Positions 29,062-39,799 are shown, counted from the stretch's first letter. The stretch is 62,706 bases of DNA from Klebsiella pneumoniae (GCA_945876945.1 CAMCQE010000006.1:1-62706); one strand, 5' to 3'. The notes: generated by a model not told the origin, from the letters alone. Made by a program: numbers and translations.

Positions 29062-31130
29062 GTGCGGCGGCCGATCTGCTCATTGAACTCGGTACCGAAG
29101 AATTACCGCCCAAAGCACTACTCGGACTCTCGACCCACTTCCATCAGGAAATCCTGCGCGGACTGGCCGATGCCGGCATCACGCACGGCGTAAGTCGGGC
29201 GTTCGCCACCCCCCGGCGGTTGGCGGTCCTGATTGACGCCGTGCCCGCGCGTCAGCCCGATCAAAAACTGGAACGCCGCGGGCCTGCGCTAGCCGCCGCC
29301 TACGACAAACAGGGCGCGCCCAGCGGCGCCGCCTTGGGTTTCGCGCGCTCCTGCGGCGTGGACTTCTCCGCGCTGGAACGACTCGAAACCGACAAGGGCG
29401 CCTGGCTGGTGTTTCGTTCGGAAGCCGCCGGCCAAACCATCGACACGCTCATTCCGGGCATTGTGGAGCGGGCGCTCGCGGCGCTCCCCATCCCCAAGCG
29501 CATGCGCTGGGGTAGCGCCGATCACGAATTCGTGCGGCCGGTGCACTGGCTGGTGCTGGTGCATGGCGAATCGACGATTCCGGCTTCGGTGTACGGGATC
29601 ACGAGCGGCGCGGTCACCCGCGGCCACCGCTTTATGGGCTCGCAGTCCATTCAGATTACGCGTCCCGCCGACTACGCCGCCCAACTCGCCGGGGACGGCA
29701 AAGTGGTGGCGGACTTCGCCGAGCGCCGCGCCAAGGTGCTGGAAGCCGTCACGGCCGCGGCCACGGCGGCTGGCGGTCAGGCCATCATTGACCCCGCGTT
29801 GCTGGATGAAGTGACCGCGCTGGTGGAATGGCCGAGCGCCATCACCGGCAGTTTCGACGCGCACTTTCTGGAGGTGCCGCGCGAAGCGCTGATTGCCAGC
29901 ATGCAGGGCCATCAAAAATATTTTCCGCTGGAAGACGCGCAAGGCGGCCTGCTCAACCAGTTCATCACGATTGCCAATATCGACAGTCCCGAGCCGGCCG
30001 TGATCCGCAACGGCAACGAGCGGGTCATTCGGCCACGCCTGAGCGATGCGGCGTTTTTCTGGAACAAGGATCGCGCCCAGCGCCTAGATGCCCGACTGCC
30101 CCGCCTCGGCGAGATGGTGTTCGAGCGCCGTCTGGGCACGCTGCTGGAGAAAAGCGAGCGGGTGGCCGCACTGGCGGGCCAGCTGGCGCCGCTGTTTCAG
30201 GCCGAGCCGACAGCCGCTGAGCGCGCCGGCCTGCTGTCGCGCTGCGATCTGGTGTCGGAGATGGTGGGCGAGTTCCCCGAGCTGCAAGGCACGATGGGTG
30301 CCTACTACGCGCGGCAAGATGGCGAAGGCGAGGCGGTGGCCAACGCGCTTGGGGAGTTCTACCAACCCCGCTTCGCCGGCGACGAGATTCCGGCCTCCGG
30401 CGCGGGCCGCTGCGTGGCGCTGGCGGACAAACTCGACACCCTCACCGGTATTTTTGGGGTGGGCGGTGCGCCGACCGGCGACAAAGACCCTTACGCGCTC
30501 CGCCGGGCGGCGCTGGGCTGCCTGCGGATTTGTATCGAAAGCGATTCGGCCATCGATCTCGCGCAGGCGCTGGAACAGGCCGCGAACGGCCACGGCGAGC
30601 GCATCACCCCCGCCACCGCTGCGGCGGTATTCGATTTCGTGCTGGAGCGCGCGCGCGGCTACTTCGTGGACCGCGGCAGTCGCGCCGATGTCGTCGAATC
30701 AGTGCTGGTAACCCGCCCCGGCGCGCCGCGCGAACTCGCGCGTCGGATCGCGGCGGTTGATGCGTTTCTGCAGTTGCCGGAAGCGGTGGCCCTGGCGGCC
30801 GCCAACAAACGCATTGGCAACATCCTGCGCAAAGCCACCGGCTTTACGCCCGGCGGCACCGATAACGCCCAACTGGTGGAAGCAGCCGAACTCGCGCTCG
30901 CCCGCGAACTGGAGGACGCGAGCCTGCAGACCGCAGGCTTCGCCGAGGCCGGTGACTATCAAGCCTATCTGGCCCGCCTCGCGCGCCTGCAGGCGCCGGT
31001 GAATGCCTTCTTCGACCAGGTGATGGTGATGGCCGAAGACCCCGTCTTGCGCAACGCTCGCCTGCAACTGCTATACGCCCTGCAGGCGCTCTTCCTGCGC
31101 GTGGCGGATATCAGCCTGATTGCCAGCTAA
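29058..31130 (+). CDS. glyS: glycyl-tRNA synthetase beta subunit
   Basis: A 690-residue subunit that binds tRNA and completes the enzyme. It begins [15 protein letters not shown], has RRLAVLID, the HD-like segment, [12 protein letters not shown] near residue 280, [18 protein letters not shown] near 320 and a C-terminal anticodon-binding region. Length is close to E. coli (689). Translation is coupled to glyQ by overlap and the gene is followed after 8 bases by gmhB. Confidence 0.97.
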   Translation: MSAAADLLIELGTEELPPKALLGLSTHFHQEILRGLADAGITHGVSRAFATPRRLAVLIDAVPARQPDQKLERRGPALAAAYDKQGAPSGAALGFARSCGVDFSALERLETDKGAWLVFRSEAAGQTIDTLIPGIVERALAALPIPKRMRWGSADHEFVRPVHWLVLVHGESTIPASVYGITSGAVTRGHRFMGSQSIQITRPADYAAQLAGDGKVVADFAERRAKVLEAVTAAATAAGGQAIIDPALLDEVTALVEWPSAITGSFDAHFLEVPREALIASMQGHQKYFPLEDAQGGLLNQFITIANIDSPEPAVIRNGNERVIRPRLSDAAFFWNKDRAQRLDARLPRLGEMVFERRLGTLLEKSERVAALAGQLAPLFQAEPTAAERAGLLSRCDLVSEMVGEFPELQGTMGAYYARQDGEGEAVANALGEFYQPRFAGDEIPASGAGRCVALADKLDTLTGIFGVGGAPTGDKDPYALRRAALGCLRICIESDSAIDLAQALEQAANGHGERITPATAAAVFDFVLERARGYFVDRGSRADVVESVLVTRPGAPRELARRIAAVDAFLQLPEAVALAAANKRIGNILRKATGFTPGGTDNAQLVEAAELALARELEDASLQTAGFAEAGDYQAYLARLARLQAPVNAFFDQVMVMAEDPVLRNARLQLLYALQALFLRVADISLIAS

Positions 31131-31138
31131 AGCCCCCG

Positions 31139-31669
31139 ATGCGCCTGCTCATCGTTGACCGCGACGGGGTTATCAACGAGGAATCGGCAGAGTTCATCAA
31201 AACGCCCGAGGAGTGGCGGCCGCTGCCGGGCAGCATCGAAGCGCTGGCCGCCGCGAGCCAGATGGGCTTCCGGATTTTTATCGTCTCCAACCAGTCCGGG
31301 ATTGCGCGCGGCCTGATCGAAATCAGCCAACTGCAACGCATCCATACCAAGTTAATTAACGAAGTTCAGCGGCTTGGCGGACGGATCGACGCCATCCTGT
31401 TCTGCCCGCACGGGCCAGACGAAGGCTGCCGTTGCCGCAAGCCGCGGCCGGGCATGCTGGAAAGCATTGCGCTCCGCACGGGCGCACCGCTGAACGAAGC
31501 CATCTTCGTAGGCGACCGCCTGAGCGATCTGGAAGCCGCGCGGGCGGTAGGCGCGCGCGCCGTGCTGGTTGAAACCGGCCACGGCATGCAAACCCTGGCC
31601 CGCCTGCCGGCGCGGGAGAGGCTGAACGTCTATCCCGATCTGGCGGCCGTGGTCAGACGACTTAAGTAA
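31139..31669 (+). CDS. gmhB: D-glycero-beta-D-manno-heptose 1,7-bisphosphate 7-phosphatase
   Basis: A 176-residue HAD phosphatase in the synthesis of ADP-heptose for the lipopolysaccharide core. The nucleophile motif is VDRDGVIN (Asp7 and Asp9), motif II Ser lies in VSNQSGIARG, the zinc site is CPHGPDEGCRCRKP near residue 92, and GDRLSDLEAAR is motif IV. The second residue pair DRDG matches GmhB rather than the histidinol phosphatase branch, but the two are close. The order glyQ-glyS-gmhB-plsC is also found in Pseudomonas. Confidence 0.9.
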   Translation: MRLLIVDRDGVINEESAEFIKTPEEWRPLPGSIEALAAASQMGFRIFIVSNQSGIARGLIEISQLQRIHTKLINEVQRLGGRIDAILFCPHGPDEGCRCRKPRPGMLESIALRTGAPLNEAIFVGDRLSDLEAARAVGARAVLVETGHGMQTLARLPARERLNVYPDLAAVVRRLK

Positions 31670-31678
31670 GGACTCCCC

Positions 31679-32398
31679 ATGCTGGTGAAACTGCGGTCGG
31701 TGCTGTTCTATGTCGGCGTTATCCCCGTCACCATGTTTTTTGGCGTCGTGGGCATTCTCATCCTGCCGCTGCCCCGGCGCTGGCGGTACTTCGTGATTAC
31801 GCGCTGGTCGGTGTTTGCGCTGTTCTGGCTGCGCGTGGCCTGCGGGCTTAAGTGGCGTGTGCGGGGCGCAGAGCATCTGCCCGACACCCCCTGCGTCATC
31901 CTCTGCAAGCATCAATCCGCCTGGGAGACGATCGCCCTGCAGATGATCTTTCCTGCGCAATGTCAGGTGCTGAAAAAGGAACTGCTGCGCCTGCCGTTTT
32001 TTGGCTGGGGGCTGGCGAGCCTCAACCCCATCGCCATCGATCGCAAAGCGGGCGCGCGCGCCTTGCGCCATATGCTGAGTGCCGGCAAGGAACGCATCCA
32101 GCAGGGTTGGTGGGTGCTCATTTTCCCGGAGGGTACCCGGGTGCCCCCGGGGCAGCGCGGGCGTTATTCCTCCGGCGGCGCGGCCGTCGCGGTGCAGGCC
32201 GGCTGCCCGATCGTGCCGGTCGCGCACAATGCCGGGGTGTTCTGGCCACGCAACGCCATGCGGAAGGAGCAAGGCACTATCGAGGTGATAGTGGGCGCGC
32301 CCATCGATTCCGCTGGCCGCACGGCGGGAGAGTTAACGACCCTCGTTGAGGCATGGATCGAGGCGCAATGCGCCGAACTCCCGCTAACCCCGGGTTAA
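31679..32398 (+). CDS. plsC: 1-acyl-sn-glycerol-3-phosphate acyltransferase
   Basis: A 239-residue membrane-bound PlsC-type enzyme that acylates lysophosphatidic acid to phosphatidic acid. An N-terminal hydrophobic helix (VLFYVGVIPVTMFFGVVGIL) precedes motif I, CKHQSAWET, an NHX4D-like variant with Q-S in place of the usual order (H at 79, E at 84). Motif III is FPEGTRVPPGQ and motif IV VPVAHNAGVFW. It follows gmhB by 9 bases. Members of this branch with HQSxxE accept fatty-acyl donors like other PlsC proteins; it may be one of several in the genome. Confidence 0.88.
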   Translation: MLVKLRSVLFYVGVIPVTMFFGVVGILILPLPRRWRYFVITRWSVFALFWLRVACGLKWRVRGAEHLPDTPCVILCKHQSAWETIALQMIFPAQCQVLKKELLRLPFFGWGLASLNPIAIDRKAGARALRHMLSAGKERIQQGWWVLIFPEGTRVPPGQRGRYSSGGAAVAVQAGCPIVPVAHNAGVFWPRNAMRKEQGTIEVIVGAPIDSAGRTAGELTTLVEAWIEAQCAELPLTPG

Positions 32399-32465
32399 GA
32401 CCTGTTCCCTGTACGCGCTGTTTCTTTGACGGCGTGCTGACTATTTTGGTACCGCCCAGTCCTGA

Positions 32466-33488
<1,023 letters not shown>

Positions 33489-33494
33489 GGCAAC

Positions 33495-34907
33495 TCAGGG
33501 CTCCATCCCCAGTTCCTTGATTTTGCGGGTCAAGGTATTGCGGCCCCAGCCCAACAGGCGGGCGGCATCGTGGCGACGGCCCTGCGTCTTGGCCAGCGCC
33601 ACGTTGATCATCAAACGCTCAAACCGGGGCACGGCCTCGTCGAGAATGGGCACCTGAGAGGTGCTCGCGTGATTGTCTGCCCAGCGCCGTAGCGCCACTT
33701 CCCAATCGCCGCTGTGGCTGATTTCAACCGGTGCTTCGGCGGTGAGCTCTTTCGGCAGGTCCGCCAGTTCGATGCTTTGCGATGGCGCCATGATGGTGAC
33801 CCGACGGCAGACGTTCTCCAGTTGCCGCACATTGCCCGGCCAGCCGAAGGCGCGAAACACGTCCAGCGCCGGTGCCGACAGCCGCTTCGGCTCCATATCC
33901 AGCTCCTGCGCGGTGGTGCGCAGGAAATGCTCGGCAAGTTCGGGAATGTCTTCAACCCGATCGCGCAGCGGCGGGAGCTGGAGCCGGATCACGTTGAGAC
34001 GGTGGAACAGATCTTCGCGGAACGAGCCCTCACGAACGCGCCGCTCAAGATCCTGATGGGTGGCGGCAATCACTCGCACATCGGCATGCACCGGATGGTG
34101 GCCACCGACGCGGTAGAAATCGCCTTCGGCGAGTACCCGCAGCAGACGGGTTTGGAGTTCCGCTGGCATGTCGCCAATTTCGTCCAGAAACAGGGTGCCG
34201 CCGTCGGCTTGTTCGAAACGCCCGACTCGCTGCCCGGTCGCGCCGGTAAACGAGCCCCGCTCGTGTCCGAAGAGTTCTGATTCAAGCAATTCCCGCGGAA
34301 TCGCGGCGGTATTGAGCGCAATAAACGGCTTGCCGGAGCGTGGGGAATGGCGGTGCAGGGCGCGCGCCACCAGTTCCTTGCCCGAGCCGGATTCGCCGGT
34401 GAGCAAGACCGTCATATTGGATTTGGACAGCCGACCAATCGCCCTGAACACTTCCTGCATCGCCGGCGCGCCGCCTATAAGGTTGGTCGACAGCTTGGGC
34501 GCTTCAATGACTGGCGGCGGCGGGGCGCCGTCTTCGAGCACTTTGGCCAAGGCGCGGCGCACGATCGCCACGGCTTCATCCACGTCAAAAGGCTTGGGCA
34601 GATATTCGAAGGCACCGCCCTGAAACGCGGCAACGGCGCGGTCAAGGTCGGCGTAGGCCGTCATCACAATCACCGGCATCTGGGGATAGGTCGCCTGCAC
34701 TTGCTCAAGAAAGGCGAGGCCGTCGGTACCGGGCATCCGGATGTCGGTGATGATGACCGCCGGCTTGTCGCGCTTGAGCCGCGCCAGCGCCTTGTCGGCG
34801 GTCTCAAAGGTATGCGCCAGCAACTGGGCCTGAGACAGCGCTTTTTCCAGAACCCATCGTATCGATCGATCGTCGTCGATCACCCAAATTTCGGGCTGCG
34901 TGCTCAT
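33495..34907 (-). CDS. ntrC: nitrogen regulation response regulator NtrC
   Basis: A 470-residue sigma-54 activator. Receiver domain residues 1-120 with DDD at 11-13 and phospho-acceptor Asp55 in IITDIRMPG; AAA+ domain with Walker A GESGSGKE near residue 170, the sigma-54-contacting GAFTGA-type motif as GSFTGAT and Walker B GGTLFLDEIGD; C-terminal Fis-type helix-turn-helix (GRRHDAARLLGWGRNTLTRKI). It overlaps ntrB by 4 bases (ATGA). It probably activates glnA, whose sigma-54 promoter is described below. Confidence 0.96.
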   Translation of the reverse strand: MSTQPEIWVIDDDRSIRWVLEKALSQAQLLAHTFETADKALARLKRDKPAVIITDIRMPGTDGLAFLEQVQATYPQMPVIVMTAYADLDRAVAAFQGGAFEYLPKPFDVDEAVAIVRRALAKVLEDGAPPPPVIEAPKLSTNLIGGAPAMQEVFRAIGRLSKSNMTVLLTGESGSGKELVARALHRHSPRSGKPFIALNTAAIPRELLESELFGHERGSFTGATGQRVGRFEQADGGTLFLDEIGDMPAELQTRLLRVLAEGDFYRVGGHHPVHADVRVIAATHQDLERRVREGSFREDLFHRLNVIRLQLPPLRDRVEDIPELAEHFLRTTAQELDMEPKRLSAPALDVFRAFGWPGNVRQLENVCRRVTIMAPSQSIELADLPKELTAEAPVEISHSGDWEVALRRWADNHASTSQVPILDEAVPRFERLMINVALAKTQGRRHDAARLLGWGRNTLTRKIKELGMEP

Positions 34908-35989
34908 TGCGCGCTCCTTATCGGTAGCCAAACAGTAAAGACGGTATTGCCCGGCACACTGGCGAAATCAATCAATCCGCCATGCCGGTTAATCAGCGAT
35001 TGGGCGATCGGCAAGCCCAGACCAGAGCCTTCATCGCGGCCCGACACCATGGGAAAGAAAATGCTGTCCGCGATCTCAGCCGGCACGCCCGGACCGTCGT
35101 CAATCACCTCTAGCCTGAGCACCAGCCGATGCAGCACGGTGCCAATCGTGAACTTGCGCTGGGCGCGGCTCCGCAAGGTGACATTGCCACCGCGTTCCCG
35201 CACGGCCTGCACCGCGTTGCGGACGAGATTCAGCAGGGCCTGCACCAGCAAATCGCGGTCCGCGAAGACTTCCGGCAGGCTGGGGTCGTAATCGCGGTGA
35301 ATCGCCACGCTCGGCGGCGCCTCGATCGCAACGACCTGGCGCACATGCTCCAGCACCTCGTGGATATTGAATTCGGCCGCGGTCATGTGCCCGCGCGGCC
35401 CCAGCATACGGTCCACGAGCTTCCGCAGCCGGTCGACTTCATGAATGATGATTTGGGTGAATTCACGCTGCTCTGGCGTGCTCAACTCGCGCTCCAGCAA
35501 CTGAGCGGCGCCGCGAATGCCGCCTAGCGGGTTTTTCACCTCGTGTGCGAGGCCCCGCATCAGCGCGCTGCTGATCTGGTTCTGCACCAGTTTGTTTTCC
35601 TCAGCCTGAATACGCTGATGGCGTTCCGTGCTCGCGAGTTCGATGACCACCGTCTGCCCGGCGCCAAACAGGGCCGGACCCGGCGACACCGTGCAGTCAA
35701 CGTGCAAGCGTTCGCGATTCGGTCGAGTGAGAGGCATGTCCCGCTCGGTAAACGAACGGAGATTGGCCGCAGCCTCGCGCACGGCCTGCACAAAGTTTTC
35801 GTTATCGGGGAACAGTCGATTAATCGACATGCCGCGCAGCTTGAACACGCTCATCGCAACCAGACTCTCGGCCGCAGAATTTGCCTCGAGGATGTTGAGA
35901 GACGGGTCCAGTTGAATCACCCCGGTGGCGATCTGATTCAGGACAGCGCGGGCATCTTGCTCTGTAAACATGCGTTCTCGAATCGTCAT
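34904..35989 (-). CDS. ntrB: nitrogen regulation sensor kinase NtrB
   Basis: A 361-residue cytoplasmic kinase that phosphorylates NtrC under control of PII. A PAS domain (residues 5-110, NQIATGVIQLDPSLNI) precedes the phospho-acceptor His in LAHEVKNPLGGIRGAAQLL near residue 145, an N box NLVRNAVQA and glycine boxes in DDGPGVP and GSGLGLPIAQ. There is no membrane segment, as expected. The start ATG 35989 lies 172 bases from the DUF4124 gene stop, so ntrBC probably also has its own promoter. Confidence 0.95.
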   Translation of the reverse strand: MTIRERMFTEQDARAVLNQIATGVIQLDPSLNILEANSAAESLVAMSVFKLRGMSINRLFPDNENFVQAVREAAANLRSFTERDMPLTRPNRERLHVDCTVSPGPALFGAGQTVVIELASTERHQRIQAEENKLVQNQISSALMRGLAHEVKNPLGGIRGAAQLLERELSTPEQREFTQIIIHEVDRLRKLVDRMLGPRGHMTAAEFNIHEVLEHVRQVVAIEAPPSVAIHRDYDPSLPEVFADRDLLVQALLNLVRNAVQAVRERGGNVTLRSRAQRKFTIGTVLHRLVLRLEVIDDGPGVPAEIADSIFFPMVSGRDEGSGLGLPIAQSLINRHGGLIDFASVPGNTVFTVWLPIRSAQ

Positions 35990-36161
35990 GCGCGAATATG
36001 GTGCAGTGTAGCCGGAGCAACACCCGCGTTGTTTTGTGGGAATCACGAAACTGGTTAACACCCAAGCGCTTATCCTGACGAGTGTCGGTCACCCTACAGC
36101 GCCTTGCCGGATCAGTTTCAGTCAGCGATGCCACTGCAAGAATTGGCCCAACAGAGCGGGA

Positions 36162-36710
36162 CTACTTTTGGGGCTTGGGCTTGGGTTTCGGCCTGACCAC
36201 AAACCGGCGAAGCAGATGGAAGCTCACGCTCGGGGAGGATTCGACTGTGCGCCCTGCCTGATCGAGCACCACCGCCTGCAGGCTGTGCGTGCCCCGATCG
36301 ACGTTGTGCAGCTGGAAGACCGTGCTCACGCCGGGCGCGGTTGCTGCTTGCCCATCCAGGGTCACCACCAATCGGTGACCTTGTTCAACCTGCAGGAACG
36401 GCAGGATTTCAACGCTCACGCTCACCAAGCCTGTGTTGTCCCGCAGGGCGCCGTCATCTGGTGGTTCAGTAATTTTCAGCGAGGAATAAGTTGGCTCCAA
36501 GGGGCTCAAGGGAATCGCAGGGCGAGTGCTAGACAGTCTGGCGGCGTCACCCCCCGGCATCGTGGAGGGCGCAGGCACAGTAATCTTTTCGGCCTGCGGA
36601 GTCGCGCGGTCGGAAAACTCAACGCCGTTACCCTGATCGGCCTGCCGATAGACGTCGCGCGCGGACGCCAGGCACGGGCCAATCAACAGGAGAAGAACAA
36701 GCGCTCGCAT
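36162..36710 (-). CDS. DUF4124 domain protein, secreted
   Basis: A 182-residue exported protein: signal peptide of about 19 residues (MRALVLLLLIGPCLASA), then a short DUF4124 domain (RDVYRQADQGNGVEFSD) and a beta-rich C-terminal half (SVSVEILPFLQVEQGHRLVVTLDG) resembling an Ig-like fold, ending in a KPKPKPKP basic tail. It lies between glnA and ntrB on the same strand. A link to nitrogen control is suggested by position alone; the domain has no assigned biochemical role. ATG 36710 is chosen because it gives the signal peptide. Confidence 0.82.
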   Translation of the reverse strand: MRALVLLLLIGPCLASARDVYRQADQGNGVEFSDRATPQAEKITVPAPSTMPGGDAARLSSTRPAIPLSPLEPTYSSLKITEPPDDGALRDNTGLVSVSVEILPFLQVEQGHRLVVTLDGQAATAPGVSTVFQLHNVDRGTHSLQAVVLDQAGRTVESSPSVSFHLLRRFVVRPKPKPKPQK

Positions 36711-36767
36711 GACATGAGGGTAGAGAACGCGAACCCGGCCCACAACCGACGGGGCGCAAGCTTGCCC

Positions 36768-36797
36768 AAAAAAAACCCCCGCTGATGCGGGGGTTCT
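36768..36797 (-). terminator. rho-independent terminator of glnA
   Basis: On the leftward transcript AACCCCCGC, a four-base loop, GCGGGGGTT and eight Ts follow the glnA stop by about 20 bases. Stem 36774-36784 with 36785-36795 is perfect and GC-rich, with the T-run at 36768-36775. It should isolate glnA from the DUF4124 and ntrBC genes downstream. Confidence 0.9.
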
Positions 36798-36817
36798 TCC
36801 AGGCTCAACGCCAGCGC

Positions 36818-38227
36818 TTAGACGCTGTAGTACATCTCGAACTCGAGCGGGTGCGGGGTCATCCGGAAACGGGTGACTTCCTGCATCTTCAGTTCAATGT
36901 AGGCGTCGATGGTGTCGTCCGTGAACACGCCACCGGCCTTCAGGAACTCGCGATCCGCATCCAGATTTTCCAGCGCCTGTTCGAGCGCATGGCAAACCGT
37001 CGGGATGTGCTTGGCTTCTTCCGGCTCCAGATCGTAGAGGTCCTTGTCCGCCGGCGCGCCGGGGTCGATCTTGTTTTTGATGCCGTCGAGGCCAGCCATC
37101 ATCATCGCCGTGAAGGCGAAGTACGGATTGGCAGTGGAGTCCGGGAAGCGCACTTCGATGCGGCGACCCTTCGGGCTGGAAACCCACGGTATACGAATCG
37201 AGGCAGACCGGTTACGCGCCGAGTAGGCCAGCATGATCGGGGCTTCGAAGCCTGGCACCAGACGCTTGTAGCTGTTCGTGCTGGCGTTGGTGAAGGCGTT
37301 CAGGGCGCGCGCATGCTTGATGATGCCGCCGATATAGTGAAGCGCCGTTTCGGACAGACCGCCGTAGCCGTCGCCCGCAAACAGGTTCACGCCACCTTTG
37401 GCCAGCGACTGATGCACGTGCATCCCGTTGCCGTTGTCGCCCACCAGCGGCTTCGGCATGAAGGTCGCCGTCTTGCCGAAGCTGTGCGCCACGTTGTGCA
37501 CCACGTATTTCAGGATCTGGAGGGAGTCAGCGCGCTTCACAAGAGTGTCGAACCGGGTGCCGATTTCGCACTGGCCGGCGGTCGCCACTTCGTGGTGATG
37601 CACTTCGACGGGCAGGCCCATCTGCTCAAGCACGTTGCACATGGCGGAACGCAGGTCCTGCAGGGAATCGACCGGCGGCACGGGGAAGTAACCACCCTTG
37701 ATGCCCGGACGGTGACCCGGATTACCGCCTTCCATCTTCTTGCTGGAGCTCCAGTAGCCTTCGTCGGAATCGATTTCGTAGAAGCCGCCGCGCATTTCCT
37801 GCGAGTAGCGAACGTCGTCGAAAACAAAGAATTCGGGTTCGGGACCGAAGAAAGCGGTGTCGGCAATGCCGGACGCCTTCAGGTAAGCCTCAGCGCGCTT
37901 GGCGATCGAACGCGGGTCGCGCTCGTAGCCCTGACCGGTGGCGGGTTCGATGATGTCGCACCGGATGATCATCGTTTTGTCGTCGAAGAACGGATCCAGC
38001 ACCGCGGTGGTGGCGTCCGGCATCAGGATCATGTCGGACTCCTGAATGCCCTTCCAGCCGGCGATCGAAGAGCCATCGAACATTTTGCCGTCTTCGAAGG
38101 TCTCGGCTTCGACCTGATGATAGGGCACGGTCACGTGCTGCTCTTTACCGCGCGTATCAGTGAATCGGAAGTCAACGTATTTGACGTCCTCATCCTTGAT
38201 AGTCTTCAGAATACTGTCTACGGACAT
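36818..38227 (-). CDS. glnA: glutamine synthetase type I
   Basis: A 469-residue enzyme that makes glutamine from glutamate, ammonia and ATP. It has the N-terminal beta-grasp ([16 protein letters not shown]), the signature [19 protein letters not shown] near residue 265, and the adenylylation-site Tyr in [12 protein letters not shown] near residue 398, matching the regulated GSI-beta enzymes. The C-terminal FEMYYSV is conserved. Translation starts at ATG 38227 behind TGGAGGAAA. It is transcribed from a sigma-54 promoter about 155 bases upstream and ended by a strong terminator. Confidence 0.98.
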   Translation of the reverse strand: MSVDSILKTIKDEDVKYVDFRFTDTRGKEQHVTVPYHQVEAETFEDGKMFDGSSIAGWKGIQESDMILMPDATTAVLDPFFDDKTMIIRCDIIEPATGQGYERDPRSIAKRAEAYLKASGIADTAFFGPEPEFFVFDDVRYSQEMRGGFYEIDSDEGYWSSSKKMEGGNPGHRPGIKGGYFPVPPVDSLQDLRSAMCNVLEQMGLPVEVHHHEVATAGQCEIGTRFDTLVKRADSLQILKYVVHNVAHSFGKTATFMPKPLVGDNGNGMHVHQSLAKGGVNLFAGDGYGGLSETALHYIGGIIKHARALNAFTNASTNSYKRLVPGFEAPIMLAYSARNRSASIRIPWVSSPKGRRIEVRFPDSTANPYFAFTAMMMAGLDGIKNKIDPGAPADKDLYDLEPEEAKHIPTVCHALEQALENLDADREFLKAGGVFTDDTIDAYIELKMQEVTRFRMTPHPLEFEMYYSV

Positions 38228-38280
38228 GATTTCCTCCAGGCCATGGCTTGCTGAGTTTCGGCCCCTGCTAGTGGATAGAC

Positions 38281-38309
38281 GCGTGCACTCAGGGCTGTTC
38301 AGTGCACGC
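38281..38309 (-). repeat. 9-bp perfect inverted repeat in the glnA leader
   Basis: GCGTGCACT (38281-38289) and AGTGCACGC (38301-38309) form a perfect stem with an 11-base loop, downstream of the predicted sigma-54 start and upstream of the glnA start. In the RNA, the loop ends in CCCTG, complementary to a CAGGG about 13 bases further 3', so a pseudoknot is geometrically possible. As DNA, the arms each contain the palindrome GTGCAC and resemble NtrC half-sites (TGCAC). I cannot distinguish a protein site from an RNA structure. Confidence 0.6.
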
Positions 38310-38391
38310 TTCGGTGTCGCTACAAAAAAGAGCGGCGATTCTTGGCGGGTGGCCAGGAGAACCGTCGGCATAAGGCCGGCGGGTTCCAGTC

Positions 38392-38407
38392 AGCACAAGC
38401 TGTGCCA
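38392..38407 (-). promoter_or_regulatory. sigma-54 promoter of glnA
   Basis: On the leftward strand TGGCACAGCTTGTGCT has the -24 GG and -12 GC spaced exactly 10 bases apart, matching the TGGCAC-N5-TTGC pattern except for one T. The predicted transcript start is near 38380, leaving a leader of about 154 bases to glnA. A weak dyad TTGC-N7-GCAA at 38424-38438 lies just upstream; canonical NtrC enhancer pairs are not obvious in the remaining 50 bases and may reside within lysA. Confidence 0.8.
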
Positions 38408-38441
38408 CCACTAACTTATTGTTTTGCTTCGAGTGCAAGCT

Positions 38442-38496
38442 TAATCCGCGGCCTCGCCGTCCCAATCTAGCGCATGAACTCGATTAGCGCGGATTA
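38442..38496. repeat. 9-bp inverted repeat at the lysA end
   Basis: TAATCCGCG (38442-38450) and CGCGGATTA (38488-38496) are perfect inverted copies separated by 37 bases. The right arm includes the lysA stop codon. It lies upstream of the glnA promoter; the wide spacing argues against a simple terminator on the lysA side, where no T-run follows. Confidence 0.45.
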
Positions 38497-39765
38497 TTTT
38501 GGATCATCCGGCAACAGACGCTCAGTGGCAAACAGGTCTTCAATGCGTTCTCTCGGACGCGCCAGATGGACCGCTGTGCCATCCACCAGAACTTCCGGTG
38601 GACGGGGACGCGCATTGTAGTTGGAGGCCATCGCGTAGCCATAGGCACCCGCACACATGATGGCAAGCAGACCGCCCTCCTGTAATCGGAGAGGACGGTC
38701 CGAGGCAAGAAAATCACCGCTCTCGCAAACCGGCCCCACAATCTCATAACGATGCTCGGGCTGCTGGGCCGCTTCCGCACTTACAGTTTGCACATCGTGC
38801 CAGGCCTCATAGAGCGCGGGGCGAATCAGTTCCGTCATCGCCGCATCGCAGATCGCGAAGCGCCGCGCGGGCGTCGTTTTCAGGTATTCGACCGTGCTTA
38901 GCAGCACGCCGGCCGCACCACAAATGGAGCGCCCTGGCTCAATACAGATTTCGTAGGTGTCCGGAATTGTCCGGCATAAGACCGCCACATAATCCTCGAT
39001 CGAAGGCGGTGTTTCGTCCTTGTAACGAATCCCCAAGCCACCGCCGGCATCGATATGCGAGAGCGTAATCCCGTCGGCCGCGAGGGCTCTCACGAGGGCC
39101 ATTACCCGAGTCATTGCGTCCTCAAACGGCGCAAGGTCGGTCAATTGCGACCCGATATGGCAAGCCACACCGGTCACTTCGAGATTGGGCAAACTTGCGG
39201 CGCGACGATACAGCGCCAGGGCCTCGGACATCGGCACGCCAAACTTGTTTTCGTTTAGACCCGTGGAGATGTACGGATGCGTATGCGCATCCACATCGGG
39301 ATTCACCCGAATCGCAACCCGGGCGCGCAGGCCAAGCCCGCCCGCCACCTGATTCAGTCGCTCCATTTCGTCTGGCGATTCAAGATTGAACACACCAATC
39401 CCGGCGCGAAGCGCGGCGTCGAGTTCGGCCGCCGACTTGCCCACTCCCGAGAAGACGATCTTTCGGGCTTCGCCACCTGCCGCCAGCACGCGGGCAAGTT
39501 CTCCACCAGAGACAATATCGAAGCCACTGCCGAGGCGCGCCAGCGTGTTCAAGACAGCCAGATTGCCGTTGGCCTTTACCGCGTAATGCACCTGATGACG
39601 GCGCTGACCAAAAGCTTGGTCATAGCGCAGCCAGACCGAATCAAGTGCGGCCCGTGAATACACATAGCACGGCGTGCCAAACGACTTGGCGATAGCGCTG
39701 AGCGGCACTTTCTCAATGAAGAGCTCGCCCTCCACGCGGTGAAAAAACTCGGTCGAGTGGGTCAT
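38494..39765 (-). CDS. lysA: diaminopimelate decarboxylase
   Basis: A 423-residue PLP enzyme that decarboxylates meso-diaminopimelate to lysine. The PLP lysine is Lys64 in HYAVKANGNLAVL; further signatures are SGGELARVLAAG, HIGSQLTDLAPF, HIDAGGGLGIRY and GPVCESGDFLA. The open frame extends 31 codons upstream, into the lptM end, but homology supports the ATG at 39765. It follows lptM by 34 bases, the arrangement typical of gammaproteobacteria, but the usual next gene dapF is missing and glnA lies there instead. Confidence 0.96.
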   Translation of the reverse strand: MTHSTEFFHRVEGELFIEKVPLSAIAKSFGTPCYVYSRAALDSVWLRYDQAFGQRRHQVHYAVKANGNLAVLNTLARLGSGFDIVSGGELARVLAAGGEARKIVFSGVGKSAAELDAALRAGIGVFNLESPDEMERLNQVAGGLGLRARVAIRVNPDVDAHTHPYISTGLNENKFGVPMSEALALYRRAASLPNLEVTGVACHIGSQLTDLAPFEDAMTRVMALVRALAADGITLSHIDAGGGLGIRYKDETPPSIEDYVAVLCRTIPDTYEICIEPGRSICGAAGVLLSTVEYLKTTPARRFAICDAAMTELIRPALYEAWHDVQTVSAEAAQQPEHRYEIVGPVCESGDFLASDRPLRLQEGGLLAIMCAGAYGYAMASNYNARPRPPEVLVDGTAVHLARPRERIEDLFATERLLPDDPK

Positions 39766-39799
39766 GTTTGTCTCTGGTCGGGATATCAGGAAGAGCGGG

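Noticed and set aside
36785..38254. Long open frame on the rightward strand opposite glnA (489 codons)
   Set aside because: It is antisense to a strongly conserved gene, with an Arg/His/Gly-rich product of no domain character, as expected from the GC-rich third positions of glnA.
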